DNA from: an uncultured Clostridia bacterium
Lineage (GTDB): Bacteria; Bacillota; Clostridia; Christensenellales; Borkfalkiaceae
Direction: 5' to 3'
Length of the DNA stretch: 64,000 bases
Assembly (NCBI GenBank): GCA_947630115.1
Contig: CANRGG010000003.1
Location: forward strand, 21,234-85,233
Shown here piece by piece: positions 54,604 through 64,000 of the stretch (positions within the stretch are counted from its first letter, which is position 1; every line of letters begins with the position of its first letter). The translations under genes and the position numbers were made by a program. The notes under the pieces are model-generated. The model had not been told where the DNA came from, ran no database searches, and saw only the letters and a list, made by a program, of their open reading frames with translations.

Positions 54604-55652
54604 TTTTTCTCTCCCAGTGCCTGTTTGATATGCCCCGCGAGCTCGCGGGCGTATCTTTCCCAGGAAAATTTTTTCAGCAAAGCCTCCCGCTCTTCCGGGG
54701 AGATCTCCTTCCCCGCGTCAAGATCCGCCGTGTGCGTTTGATCGTTCGGATCGAAGAAGTTCGCGACGTCGCCGTACACCTCTTTGAACACCGGAATATC
54801 CGAAAGAAAGAGCTTTTTGCAGCCGCAGGCGACCGCTTCGAGCGGCGGGATCCCGAAACCCTCGTAAAGGGACGGCAGAATGAATCCTTCTGCGCGGGCA
54901 TATAGCCATTTGAGGCTCCCGTCGTCGAGATAGCCCGTAAAAAAGCAGTTTTTGAGTCCGTTTTCGGTCAAAAAGCTCTCCGTCTTTTGGTTCTTTCCCC
55001 CGACGATGACGAAATTCTTTTCAGGGCAGTTCTTCGCAAGAGCAAGAACATAGCCGAAATTTTTATGCGGCTTGATGGAACCTACGGAAAGATAAAAATT
55101 TTGCGGCAGGCCTTCGACCGCGGTTTCCTTCCACTCCTTGACATGTTCCCAGCCGTTGCCGAGCACGATGGGACGGGAGCGCGGATAGTGCGCCCGGATC
55201 CGCGCCGCGGAAAATTCCGAGACGGTGAACAGCGCGAGATTTCTGTTTGCGAAACTATGGATCATCCATTGACTCTTTCTTCTGAGCCATGGATCGGTCT
55301 CCGATTTATTCAGATCCAGCCAAAGGGTATCGTGTAAAACGATAAAAGCGCGGCAGCGGATGGGAATGGTATTACAAAGGCATAAGAGCGGAAGTTTCCT
55401 CTTTTTGCAATACCGCGCAAGATCGAACTGCTCCCAGCGAATCCCGCCGTGTTTGCCCACCTTTTCAAAGCGAATGTTGTCCGCGGCGAACGGAAATTCT
55501 TCCACCGATCCCGGCACCGCGACCGTGAAAAAAAATTCCTTGCAGCCTGCAAGTCCCTTCATGATCTCCACGGCAAAGCGCTGCACGCCCGTCGTTTGCT
55601 GCTGCAAAAACCGTCCGTCGACGATGAGTTCTCTCACGGTTTCCTCCTTCAT
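54600..55652 (-). CDS. glycosyltransferase family 1/4
   Basis: FYLSVGSIKPHKNFGYVLALAKNCPEKNFVIVGG...AEGFILPSLYEGFGIPPLEAVACG. Confidence 0.9.
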   Translation of the reverse strand: MKEETVRELIVDGRFLQQQTTGVQRFAVEIMKGLAGCKEFFFTVAVPGSVEEFPFAADNIRFEKVGKHGGIRWEQFDLARYCKKRKLPLLCLCNTIPIRCRAFIVLHDTLWLDLNKSETDPWLRRKSQWMIHSFANRNLALFTVSEFSAARIRAHYPRSRPIVLGNGWEHVKEWKETAVEGLPQNFYLSVGSIKPHKNFGYVLALAKNCPEKNFVIVGGKNQKTESFLTENGLKNCFFTGYLDDGSLKWLYARAEGFILPSLYEGFGIPPLEAVACGCKKLFLSDIPVFKEVYGDVANFFDPNDQTHTADLDAGKEISPEEREALLKKFSWERYARELAGHIKQALGEKK

Positions 55653-56902
55653 GCCGCCACCCCTTGGGTCCTTACCGGACGGGACAGGAGCCCGCCCCAG
55701 AGGATCCCCAAAAACGCCCAATGGTACAATCTGAGATATCCTTGGTTGATCTGCAGAATGATCGTGAAGATCACGAGCGCATAGGCAAGGCAGGCAAGCG
55801 TATTCGTCTGCTTGGTTTTCTTTTGCCGGCCGAGTTTCACGGCGCGGAAGATCAGCGAGGCCGTGAGCCCGTAGAAAAAGAGAAAGCCGAAGATCCCGAG
55901 GGTCGCCAGAAGTTCGAGCGAGACGTTGGATGGCACATGGCCGGCGCCCTTACCGAGATAGAGCCCGTAGCAGCCGGGCCCCACTCCGAAGGCGGGATTT
56001 TCCAAAAAGACCTGCCACGTTTCCGCCCAGCTTTCGATCCGCCCGCCCGAGGCGGCGTTGATAGAGCCCTCGAAGAGCCGCGCGATGAAGGTATCGTAAA
56101 TCTGCGAAAACCCGAAGCGGAAGGCGAAAAAGAGCAGGATCACCCCAAACGGGAAGATCAGTTTTTTCAAAGTGATCCGCCGCGCGATCCAGATGAGATA
56201 GACCGAAAATAGCACGAGCGCGATTGCGATGAATCCCGAAGTGGACGTCGTGACGATAAACATGATGAGCCCGCAAAGAACGTCGGGCAAATACTTCCTC
56301 TCCCCGCAGACGATGAGTTTGAGACAGGCAAAGGCGAACCAGAAGGAGAGATAGGTCGCCAGATAGCTCGGCTCATAGAACCAGAGCTGGAAGCGCGGGA
56401 CCCCCATATAATATCCGTACGAGGGCAGGAACGGAAGTTCATAGTGAAAGAGCACTTTGAGCGCAAGCTGGAAAAGAAGCGCCGCAAACTGCACAAAACA
56501 GGTGGCGCGGAAGATCCGGAGCATGCGTTCGAGCCCGTAGCGCTGCACATAGCTTCCCAGCGCGTAAAACAAAAAGAACACGTTGTAGACGATGGAGAGC
56601 CAAAAGGCAAACGCCCGCACGAAATTGAGGGCAAGCACCGTCGAGACCGCCGAAAAAAAGACGAACCCGAACACCCAAAAATTCGCGGTGATCCGGAACG
56701 TCCCCTTCGCCAGAAGCAGCAGGGCAAAGACGGCGAGAAACAGCTGGTCCAAACGAAAATTGACGCCGCCGATCTCGACGCCGAAACGATCCGCCCCGAT
56801 CAAGAGCAGCGAGAGAAAGCAAAAAGCGTGGATCAAACGGTCGGCGTCCGAACTTGTCCGCGGGGCGCTGATCCTTCTGTTGTCCGCATAGGCCTCCATC
56901 AC
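55649..56902 (-). CDS. O-antigen ligase/polymerase family protein (Wzy/WaaL-like)
   Basis: Polytopic; INAASGGRIESWAETWQVFLENPAFGVGPGCYGLYLGKGAGHVPSNVSLELLATLGIFGFLFFYGL. Confidence 0.85.
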   Translation of the reverse strand: MMEAYADNRRISAPRTSSDADRLIHAFCFLSLLLIGADRFGVEIGGVNFRLDQLFLAVFALLLLAKGTFRITANFWVFGFVFFSAVSTVLALNFVRAFAFWLSIVYNVFFLFYALGSYVQRYGLERMLRIFRATCFVQFAALLFQLALKVLFHYELPFLPSYGYYMGVPRFQLWFYEPSYLATYLSFWFAFACLKLIVCGERKYLPDVLCGLIMFIVTTSTSGFIAIALVLFSVYLIWIARRITLKKLIFPFGVILLFFAFRFGFSQIYDTFIARLFEGSINAASGGRIESWAETWQVFLENPAFGVGPGCYGLYLGKGAGHVPSNVSLELLATLGIFGFLFFYGLTASLIFRAVKLGRQKKTKQTNTLACLAYALVIFTIILQINQGYLRLYHWAFLGILWGGLLSRPVRTQGVAA

Positions 56903-57918
56903 CTGCCCAGCTCCTTTAAGATCCTTTCCGCCGTTTTTTCATAAGAATATCTCGCGGCGATCTGTTCAAATGCCCCTTCGATCGTTTGGGGCGGCTCAGA
57001 AAGGAGCGCGGAAAGCTCCTCCTCGGTCCGGAAAAATTTTACCGGCAATCCCTCATATACCTCGCGGAATACCGGAATATCCGAGACGATCGGCTGCGTC
57101 CCGAGTGCGAGCGCTTCAAGCGGCGGCAGCCCAAATCCTTCGTATTTCGACGGCAAAACCAGATATTTCGCCCGCCGAACCAGCAAAAAAAGCGCTTCGT
57201 CCGCCAATTTTCCCGTAAATTCCACATTTTCATAGGCCGCTTCGTCGATCTTCAAGCCGGTCAAAAAACTGTCCTTTTCCCCGATGATCTTCAATTTGCA
57301 GCCGTCCTTTTGGCGGGAAAATGCGGAAAGCAGCACAAAAAGCCCCTTGTGCGGCTTGACGTTCCCGACAAAGACGATCTCGTTTTCCTTTCTTTCAAGC
57401 GGCGGGTGCGATTTCGCAAACGAAAAAACGCTCTCCGACAGGCCGTTGTAATTGACGTAGCACTTTCGGGAAAGTTTGCCGTAATAATGCTCGCAGCGAG
57501 ACAGCGTGAACTTCGAAACGCAGGCGACGCTCGCCGACCGTTTCATGCAGCGCTTCAAAAGAGTCTTTTTGATCAGCTTGTCCGTGAAATTCCGCGTCGT
57601 CTCCTTCACGTCGAGAAAGGCAAGGTCGTGCATGATCGTATGGACGGGGATTTTGACCCCGAACGGGATGAGAAAATTCGGCACAAGCAGCGCGTCGCAC
57701 TCTTTGTTGAGCCTTTTGTCGAATGATAAGAGTCCTTTGAGCGAATACGGGTCGGTGAGATCTTCGACGATCTCCGCCCGCTGATAGGATTGCAGACGCT
57801 GCGGATCCCCGATCAAATAATAGGAATGCGCGCCAAGATCGAGCGCGCCGAGGATCCCCTCGCACACCCTTCCGATCCCCGATCTTCCGAGATATCTGCA
57901 ATCGAACGCAATTTTCAT
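56899..57918 (-). CDS. glycosyltransferase family 1/4
   Basis: IAFDCRYLGRSGIGRVCEGIL...IVFVGNVKPHKGLFVLLSAFSRQ...YLVLPSKYEGFGLPPLEALALG. Confidence 0.9.
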   Translation of the reverse strand: MKIAFDCRYLGRSGIGRVCEGILGALDLGAHSYYLIGDPQRLQSYQRAEIVEDLTDPYSLKGLLSFDKRLNKECDALLVPNFLIPFGVKIPVHTIMHDLAFLDVKETTRNFTDKLIKKTLLKRCMKRSASVACVSKFTLSRCEHYYGKLSRKCYVNYNGLSESVFSFAKSHPPLERKENEIVFVGNVKPHKGLFVLLSAFSRQKDGCKLKIIGEKDSFLTGLKIDEAAYENVEFTGKLADEALFLLVRRAKYLVLPSKYEGFGLPPLEALALGTQPIVSDIPVFREVYEGLPVKFFRTEEELSALLSEPPQTIEGAFEQIAARYSYEKTAERILKELGR

Positions 57919-57930
57919 ATCCGCTCCCGG

Positions 57931-58872
57931 TCAATAGCCGATCAAGATCGCCCTGCACTTTCCGGAGATCTCGATCGTCTGCTCCGTCAAGAGAAAGGTA
58001 TCGCCCTGTTTCGCCTCGGCGGAGACGCCCGCGGTGATCATGCCGCTCCCCTCCAGAAAGAGCGCCACGACGAACTTTGCGAGCGGCAGATTATAGACGC
58101 TCTCGCCGTCGGCGTTGTACTCGATGAAGGTGAGCTTCCCGATGTCGCCGAGCATATTCTCCGCTTTTCCCTTCACCTGCGCGAATTTCCGGGTGCGGAC
58201 GGGCGTTTTCCGGAAATTCAGCACGGCAAGCGCGTCCTCGACCCGGCACTCCCGCTCTTTCCCGTTTTCGTCCTTTCTGTGATAGTCGAAGAGCCGGTAA
58301 GTCGCGTCCGAAGTCTGCTGGATCTCGCAGAGCAGGCAGCCCGCGCCGATCGCATGGATCGTTCCCGCGGGGATATAGTAGACGTCCCCTTTGCGCACGG
58401 GGATCTTGTTCAAAAGCTGTTCGATCGTCCCATCCTTCACCGCCGCGCGCACTTCCTCCTCCGTGACGTCCCGCTGGAAGCCCAGAAAAACGCACGCGCC
58501 GGGGTCGGCGTCGAGGATGAACCACATTTCGTTCTTGCCGCAGTCTCCCGAATGGGTGAGGGCGTATTGGGTGTCGGGATGGACCTGGATGGAGAGATTT
58601 TCCCTGGCGTCTATGTATTTTACCATGATCGGCAGGGCGTGGCAGCGCGCCGCATGTTCCCCGAACTGTTCCCAGCCGACCCGGTCGAGATATTCGTTGA
58701 GCGTCTTTCCCGCGTCCTCCCCTTCGGCGACCGAACACATGCCGTTGCGGTGGGTGGAAAGCTCCCAGCTCTCGGCGATGGGCTCCGGTCCCTCCGCGTC
58801 CTTATGGAGGAGCTTTCCGATCTTGTTGCCGCCCCAGAGCATCTTTTTGTAAACCGGTTTGAGTTTGATCAT
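57931..58872 (-). CDS. manA: mannose-6-phosphate isomerase, class I
   Basis: MIKLKPVYKKMLWGGNKIGKLL...ENLSIQVHPDTQYA...KGDVYYIPAGTIHAIGAGCLLCEIQQTSDATYRLFDY. Confidence 0.9.
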   Translation of the reverse strand: MIKLKPVYKKMLWGGNKIGKLLHKDAEGPEPIAESWELSTHRNGMCSVAEGEDAGKTLNEYLDRVGWEQFGEHAARCHALPIMVKYIDARENLSIQVHPDTQYALTHSGDCGKNEMWFILDADPGACVFLGFQRDVTEEEVRAAVKDGTIEQLLNKIPVRKGDVYYIPAGTIHAIGAGCLLCEIQQTSDATYRLFDYHRKDENGKERECRVEDALAVLNFRKTPVRTRKFAQVKGKAENMLGDIGKLTFIEYNADGESVYNLPLAKFVVALFLEGSGMITAGVSAEAKQGDTFLLTEQTIEISGKCRAILIGY

Positions 58873-60608
58873 AACCTTCCTTTCAGCAAGGCGTCGAGAT
58901 CCGCCTTGATTCTTCCTATTTTTATTTGCGCGTCCGAAAGAGTATGCCCCTTCACGCCGAAATAGAACTTGATCTTCGGCTCCGTTCCCGAAGGGCGGGC
59001 GCAGACCCAGCCGCCATCCGAAAGCTCGAAATAGAGCACATTGCTCCGCGGGAGGGTGAGCGTCTCCTCCGCGCCCGTTGCAAGCTCTCTTCTGACGCCC
59101 CTTTCATAGTCGCGCACCGCAAAGACCGACGCGCCGCCGAATGTCTGCGGCGGATCTTCGCGAAACTCCTTCATGATCTTTGCGATCTTTTCCGCGCCCG
59201 AAGCGCCCGCGAGCGTCGCGCCCGTGAGCCCCTCGAGAAAATATCCGTATTTTTCATAGAGCGCGCGCATTTTATCGCAGAGGGTGAGCCCCTGTTCGTC
59301 GTAAAATGCTGCCGCCTCGCAGAGAAGGCAGACCGCCGCGACGGCGTCTTTATCGTGCGCATGCGTCCCCGCAAGACAGCCGTAACTCTCCTCGAAGCCG
59401 AACTCAAAGACGTAGTCCCCCCGCTCTTCGAAGCGTTTCATCTGCTCGCCGATATATTTGAACCCGGTGAGCACTTCGAAAAGGGTCAGGCCGTAGGCTT
59501 TTGCGACACTCTTTGCCATATCGGTCGAGACGATCGTCGTGACGAACGCCCCCTTTTTCCGGTCCGCCGGAAGCAGCCCGAGCCGCTCCCGCTGCGAAAG
59601 AAGGTATTCCGCGATGAGGATCCCGCTCATGTTGCCCGTAAAGGGCATATATTCCCCGCTGCCGTTTCGATCCTTCGCATAGACGCCCAGCCGGTCGGCG
59701 TCGGGGTCGGTCGCAAGCACGAGATCGGCGTCCTGCTCCTCCGCAAGACGGAGGGCATAGGCAAACGCCTTCGGATCTTCGGGATTGGGAAGTTCAAGGG
59801 TGGGGAAATTTCCGTCCGGCGCCTCCTGTTCGGGCACGACGGTCACGTTTTCGAAACCTGTTTCGCGCAGGATACGGCGTACGGGAAGATTGCCCGTTCC
59901 GTTGAGCGGGGTATAGACGATCTTCAGTTTTTTGCCCGCGCGCCGGGAGGCTTCGGGATGAAGACAGAGCCCTTTCACCGCCGAGAGATAGTCCCGGTCG
60001 ATCTCCTCGCCGATCTCCTCCAAAAGGCCGCGCGCCTTCGCCTCTTCGAACGGGATCCGTTTGATCTTGCCGTAGTCGGTCACGGCAGCGATACACCGAA
60101 TAATCTCCCCGTCCTCGGGCGGCACGATCTGCCCGCCGTCCGACGAGTAAACTTTATAGCCGTTGTATTCAGGGGGGTTATGGCTCGCCGTGACGACGAT
60201 CCCCGCCCGGGCTTTGAGCCGCCGCACCGCAAAGGAGAGCTCCGGCGTGGGGCGCAGACTGTCAAAGAGATAGGCTTTGATCTTGTTTGCCGCAAGGATC
60301 AGCGCCGAATCGAGCGCAAATTCCCGGGACATGCGCCGACTGTCATAGGCGATGACGACGCTGCCGCCGCCCTGTCCGTTCAGATAGTCCGCAAGCCCCT
60401 GCGTCGCCTTTCCGACGGTATAGCGGTTCATGCGGTTGGTACCGGCGCCGATCACGCCGCGCATTCCGCCCGTCCCGAAGGTCAGTTCCCTGTAAAATCT
60501 ATCCTCGATCTCTCTTTCGTCGGTGAGCGCGCCAACTTCCCGTCTTGTCTCTTCGTCAAAGACGTCGCCGCTCTTCCATGTTTCGAAAACGTTCCGATAA
60601 TCCATCAA
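58869..60608 (-). CDS. phosphoglucomutase/phosphomannomutase
   Basis: FGTGGMRGVIGAGTNRMNRYTVGKATQGLADYL; GIVVTASHNPPEYNGYKVY; LATDPDADRLGVY. Confidence 0.93.
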   Translation of the reverse strand: MMDYRNVFETWKSGDVFDEETRREVGALTDEREIEDRFYRELTFGTGGMRGVIGAGTNRMNRYTVGKATQGLADYLNGQGGGSVVIAYDSRRMSREFALDSALILAANKIKAYLFDSLRPTPELSFAVRRLKARAGIVVTASHNPPEYNGYKVYSSDGGQIVPPEDGEIIRCIAAVTDYGKIKRIPFEEAKARGLLEEIGEEIDRDYLSAVKGLCLHPEASRRAGKKLKIVYTPLNGTGNLPVRRILRETGFENVTVVPEQEAPDGNFPTLELPNPEDPKAFAYALRLAEEQDADLVLATDPDADRLGVYAKDRNGSGEYMPFTGNMSGILIAEYLLSQRERLGLLPADRKKGAFVTTIVSTDMAKSVAKAYGLTLFEVLTGFKYIGEQMKRFEERGDYVFEFGFEESYGCLAGTHAHDKDAVAAVCLLCEAAAFYDEQGLTLCDKMRALYEKYGYFLEGLTGATLAGASGAEKIAKIMKEFREDPPQTFGGASVFAVRDYERGVRRELATGAEETLTLPRSNVLYFELSDGGWVCARPSGTEPKIKFYFGVKGHTLSDAQIKIGRIKADLDALLKGRL

Positions 60609-61672
60609 AGAAGCTCCTCTCTCCCCTCCGAACGCAGCTTTTCCACGATCTTTTTCACATCCTGTGCGCGATCTTTGGCGCAGACCAGCAAAACATCGTC
60701 CGTTTCGACGATGACGAGATCCTTCACGCCGATCGCCGCGACGGGTTTTTGTCTGTTATAGATGACGCAGTTCTCGACGTCCGCTCCCAAGAGCTCGCCG
60801 ATCACGACGTTCCCCTTTTCGTCCGCTTCCCGCACCGCGGACAGCATATCGAAACTCCCGACATCGCTCCAGCCGAAATCGCCCGGCACGACGAGGATAT
60901 TCTCCGCCTTTTCCATGATCCCATAGTCCACCGAGACGGACGGGATGAGCGGATAGAGCTTTTCCGTGACTTCCCTCTCTTCCGCCGTTCCGTCGGCCTT
61001 TGCGATCTCAGACAAGATCTTGTATGCTTCGGGCAGATAGCGGCGGAACGCTTGAAGGATCGCCGAGATCTTCCAGACGAACATCCCGCTGTTCCAGAGA
61101 TACCCGCCGGCGGAAAGGTATTCCTGCGCCCGCTCCAGGGAGGGTTTTTCCACAAATTGCAGCACTTTTCTGGCCGCGTCCCCCTTCTCGCCCCCCTCGC
61201 AGCGGAGATAGCCATAGCCCGTCGCGGGAAACGTCGGACGGATCCCGACGGTGACAAGAGCGCCCCCCTCCGCCGCCTTGACTGCGGTTTCGAGGGTCTT
61301 TCGGAAGGATTCCGTATCCTTAATATAGGCGTCCGCGGGGGTGACGACCATCACCGCCTCCCCGCAGCGTTTTTGCAGTTTCATCGCCGCATAGCCGATA
61401 CAGGCGGCGGTATTGCGCGCGGCGGGTTCGGACAGGATCTGCTCCGCTTTGAGATATTTCGCCGTCGCGGCGCGCATTTTTTCCGTCTGGCTTTTCCCGG
61501 TGACGATCAGAAGATCCTCCCGCTCGCAGACGCCGAACAGCCGCTCCGCCGCCTCGTTGACGAGAAGGTCCCGCCCCGTCAGGTTGAGAAGCTGCTTGGG
61601 GGTATCCCTGCGGGAAAGCGGCCAGAAACGTTCCCCCGAGCCGCCCGCCATGATCACGCCGAAAGTTTTCAT
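60605..61672 (-). CDS. mannose-1-phosphate guanylyltransferase
   Basis: FGVIMAGGSGERFWPLSRRDTPKQLLNLTG; EKPSLERAQEYLSAGGYLWNSGMFVWK; GDFGWSDVGSFDML. Confidence 0.92.
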   Translation of the reverse strand: MKTFGVIMAGGSGERFWPLSRRDTPKQLLNLTGRDLLVNEAAERLFGVCEREDLLIVTGKSQTEKMRAATAKYLKAEQILSEPAARNTAACIGYAAMKLQKRCGEAVMVVTPADAYIKDTESFRKTLETAVKAAEGGALVTVGIRPTFPATGYGYLRCEGGEKGDAARKVLQFVEKPSLERAQEYLSAGGYLWNSGMFVWKISAILQAFRRYLPEAYKILSEIAKADGTAEEREVTEKLYPLIPSVSVDYGIMEKAENILVVPGDFGWSDVGSFDMLSAVREADEKGNVVIGELLGADVENCVIYNRQKPVAAIGVKDLVIVETDDVLLVCAKDRAQDVKKIVEKLRSEGREELL

Positions 61673-62814
61673 TGAGCTTTCTCCTTTTGCGCCGGAGCGA
61701 ACAGGGCTCTCACGTTCTCCGCAAACCGTTCCTCCGTGAAGAGTTCCCAGTATCGTTTTTCGGCGTTTTCGCCCAATTCCCGGCGGAGCGCCTCGCTCTT
61801 TCCGAGCTTTTCGATCGCCGCCGCATAGCCTTCGACGTCGGAATTTGCCGCTTGCAGCCCCGTAAGGCCGCCGGGCGAGACATAGTTCACGCCCGAGCCC
61901 TCGATCGTGAACGTGACGGAAGGTTTTCCGTACGCCATCGCCTCCGCGAGCGCCACGCCGAACGCCTCGTTCTTCGTGATGGACGGAAAACAGAAAATAT
62001 CGCAGGCGGCAAAATACGCTTTTTTCGTATCATTGTCGATCCTGCCCAGAAATTTGACCTTTTCGTCCCCCTTTGCGAGTTCTTTGAGGGACGGGGTGAG
62101 CGGTCCCTCTCCGCCGATACAGACGGCGTATCTCTCCCCGAGTTTTTTCGAGGCACGGACGAGATATTCCATGCCCTTATAGGGAATATGCCTGCCGAGC
62201 GCAAAGAGAAGGATCTTGCCCGCATATTCCTCTTTGAGCTTTTCGGCAAGACGGACGACGTCGTCGTCCGCAAAGACCGCCTCCGCGCCGGCGCAGTTGG
62301 GGATCACGGTGCATTTTTCCCGGTAAGCGCGCAAAAAGGCGCTCCCCTCGATATAGTCGGGGCTCGTCGCGATCACCCTTTCCGCCCGTTCCAGAAGGCG
62401 CAGGCTCTGTCCGCGGAAGAATTTTCCCAAAATCTTCTGCTTTGTGATATCGAGATGCCACCAAAGATACAGTTTGCAGTCCCGATGTTTTTTCAAAAGT
62501 TTGCAAAGGGCATGCGCCTCGAAGGGGTTGGGATAATGGAAGATCACCGCCTCGGGGCGAAATGCGTCGAATTCGCGTTTCAGGAGTTTCGAAAAACTCG
62601 CCGAAAGGGATTGCGAGGAAATCTTCGCAAATGTTCCGGCGCGCGTGACGGGAATGCCGTCCACCGTCTCTTTCACGTCCTTTTTCGCGTGACTGAAACA
62701 GACGAGCCGCTGTTCGTGCCCCGCCGCCGCAAGCGCCCGGACGCAGTCCTTTGCGACCTGTTCGATCCCCCCGATGTCGGGAGAATAGTAATTGCTGATA
62801 TGCAGGATCTTCAT
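61669..62814 (-). CDS. glycosyltransferase family 4
   Basis: MKILHISNYYSPDIGGIEQVAKDCVRALAAAGHE...LFALGRHIPYKGMEYLVRASKKLGERYAVCIGGEGP...ITKNEAFGVALAEAMAYG. Confidence 0.9.
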   Translation of the reverse strand: MKILHISNYYSPDIGGIEQVAKDCVRALAAAGHEQRLVCFSHAKKDVKETVDGIPVTRAGTFAKISSQSLSASFSKLLKREFDAFRPEAVIFHYPNPFEAHALCKLLKKHRDCKLYLWWHLDITKQKILGKFFRGQSLRLLERAERVIATSPDYIEGSAFLRAYREKCTVIPNCAGAEAVFADDDVVRLAEKLKEEYAGKILLFALGRHIPYKGMEYLVRASKKLGERYAVCIGGEGPLTPSLKELAKGDEKVKFLGRIDNDTKKAYFAACDIFCFPSITKNEAFGVALAEAMAYGKPSVTFTIEGSGVNYVSPGGLTGLQAANSDVEGYAAAIEKLGKSEALRRELGENAEKRYWELFTEERFAENVRALFAPAQKEKAQ

Positions 62815-62820
62815 CTGTGT

Positions 62821-63534
62821 TTACTTTGCGCCGTCCCGTCGAAGGACGCCGCCGATCGTCTTGAAGATGATCTTGAGATCGAGCCCGACCGAACAGTGAT
62901 CGACATAGTAAAGTTCGAGTTTCTGCCGTTCGCCGCTCTCATAAGTGCAGTTGCTTCTTCCGTTCGCCGCCCACCAGCCGATCATGCCCGGCCTTACGGA
63001 GAGCAGTTTTTCCCGGTCCGGTCCGTATTTTTCGTCGATCTCGCTGTCCATGAGCGGACGCGGCCCGATCACCGAAATATCTCCCTTGAAAATGGAAAAG
63101 ATATTGGGAAGTTCGTCGAGACTGGTCTTTCTGAGGAATTTCCCGACTTTCGTGATCCGCGGATCGTTGTCCACCTTATATTCTTTTTTGTATTGTTCGA
63201 GCTGTTCGGGGGTCAGCGAGATCTCCACCTTGTCGGCGTTTTTCACCATCGTGCGGAATTTGGGAAGATAGATGATCTTTCCGTTTTTCCCCACCCGTTT
63301 GTGCCGATAAAAGACGGGGCCGCCGTCGCTGCATTTGACGACGAGCGCCAGAATGAGATAGAGCCAGCAAAAGACGAGAAGGAAAAGCCCCGAGGAGACG
63401 AGATCGAACGTCCGCTTCGCAAACAGATAGCAGCGAAACCGGAAGCCCTTTTTTCTCCGCGGCTGCGCCGCCGCGATCCGTTGTACGGGAAGATCCTCTT
63501 CCATGATGGCCGCCCGTCCAGACTCGTCCGGCAT
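62821..63534 (-). CDS. undecaprenyl-phosphate sugar phosphotransferase (bacterial sugar transferase)
   Basis: KRTFDLVSSGLFLLVFCWLYLILALVVKCSDGGPVFYRHKRVGKNGKIIYLPKFRTM...KVGKFLRKTSLDELPNIFSIFKGDISVIGPRPLM; SD GGAGGCGG before MPDESG. Confidence 0.92.
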   Translation of the reverse strand: MPDESGRAAIMEEDLPVQRIAAAQPRRKKGFRFRCYLFAKRTFDLVSSGLFLLVFCWLYLILALVVKCSDGGPVFYRHKRVGKNGKIIYLPKFRTMVKNADKVEISLTPEQLEQYKKEYKVDNDPRITKVGKFLRKTSLDELPNIFSIFKGDISVIGPRPLMDSEIDEKYGPDREKLLSVRPGMIGWWAANGRSNCTYESGERQKLELYYVDHCSVGLDLKIIFKTIGGVLRRDGAK

Positions 63535-63705
63535 TGATCCGCCTCCTTCCCTTTTGCTTTCATTATCGCCGACGGGCATAAAAAAATACCCGGAAGCGAC
63601 GATCTCCTCTTATTATAACGTTTCAAAATCGGATTTTTCTCGCAAGAATTCGCAAAAAACCCAATTTTTTCGTCATTTTTTCCGTAGAAAGCCCTTCTAT
63701 GCAAA

Positions 63706-63734
63706 ATTATACTATCCGCGGAAAAAAAAGTCAA
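63706..63734 (-). promoter_or_regulatory. sigma70-type promoter of polysaccharide operon
   Basis: Minus strand TTGACT (63729-63734), 17-nt spacer, TATAAT (63706-63711); implies ~165-nt leader. Confidence 0.75.
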
Positions 63735-63803
63735 ACGGTAAAAGCATATTCGCCGAAAAAAAGATTTTCCCGCAAAAAATCCTCTCAGACAAAAGAAAAA
63801 CGC

Positions 63804-63832
63804 TTGCCATTTCGTTGGAAATCGGATATAAT
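63804..63832 (+). promoter_or_regulatory. sigma70-type promoter of tRNA-Leu
   Basis: TTGCCA (63804-63809), 17-nt spacer, TATAAT (63827-63832). Confidence 0.8.
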
Positions 63833-63844
63833 TGGAGAAACCAT

Positions 63845-63931
63845 GCCGGTGTGGTGGAATTGGCAGACGCGCTGGACTCAAAATCCTGTGGTAGAAATAC
63901 CATATCGGTTCGACCCCGATCACCGGCACCA
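63845..63931 (+). tRNA. tRNA-Leu (anticodon CAA), encoded CCA end
   Basis: GCCGGTG...CACCGGC acceptor stem, class II long variable arm (TGTGGTAGAAATACCATA), anticodon loop CTCAAAA, T-loop GGTTCGACCCC, ACCA end. Confidence 0.93.
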
Positions 63932-63940
63932 AGTCAGTAT

Positions 63941-63990
63941 AATCCGAACCAAATACTCGTAACGAGTGAATGGTTCGGATTTACTTTTAT
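63941..63990 (+). terminator. hairpin terminator downstream of tRNA-Leu
   Basis: AATCCGAACCA...TGGTTCGGATT stem with inner ACTCGT/ACGAGT hairpin, followed by TACTTTT. Confidence 0.7.
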
Positions 63991-64000
63991 AATTTAGCGA

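Noticed and set aside
58926-60761. 611-aa plus-strand ORF
   Set aside because: Antisense to the phosphomannomutase gene; shadow.
61672-63537. 621-aa plus-strand ORF
   Set aside because: Antisense to the glycosyltransferase and sugar transferase genes; shadow.
63503-63997. Plus-strand ORFs 63503..63997 and 63699..63962
   Set aside because: Read through the tRNA-Leu gene and its promoter; not coding.

Overview
Window from a spore-forming, Clostridia-like Firmicute genome. Real genes lie mostly on the minus strand, with one plus-strand operon at about 37.2-42.7 kb. Main blocks: (1) a surface module made of a BspA-type LRR lipoprotein and a TM/coil/InlB-like protein. It occurs twice, truncated at the left edge (1-2192) and again at 20330-23024, with a near-identical promoter/leader. 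The right-hand copy continues into a vWA-vWA-DUF58 operon (14209-19978). (2) A decayed island at 2.4-5.7 kb with a HipA-like fragment and a large, broken, nuclease-like gene. (3) A DtxR/YgbA_NO/ABC/ECF locus at 6.8-14.1 kb that looks like metal or siderophore/heme uptake. (4) A conserved sporulation/isoprenoid/housekeeping block from spoIVB and recN through dxs, folD and asp23 to a complete spoIIIAA-AH set (23.3-37.1 kb). (5) A plus-strand metabolic operon (37.3-42.7 kb). (6) A roughly 20 kb polysaccharide operon with CDP-deoxysugar, TPP-enzyme and aldolase genes (42.9-63.5 kb), then a divergent tRNA-Leu(CAA). Notable non-coding structure includes a MITE-like TIR element at 6531-6810, a second long inverted-repeat element at 19994-20329, and a 19-bp palindrome found three times in the 28.6-34.8 kb block, twice inside coding sequence. 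Family calls come from reading the translations; no database search was run.
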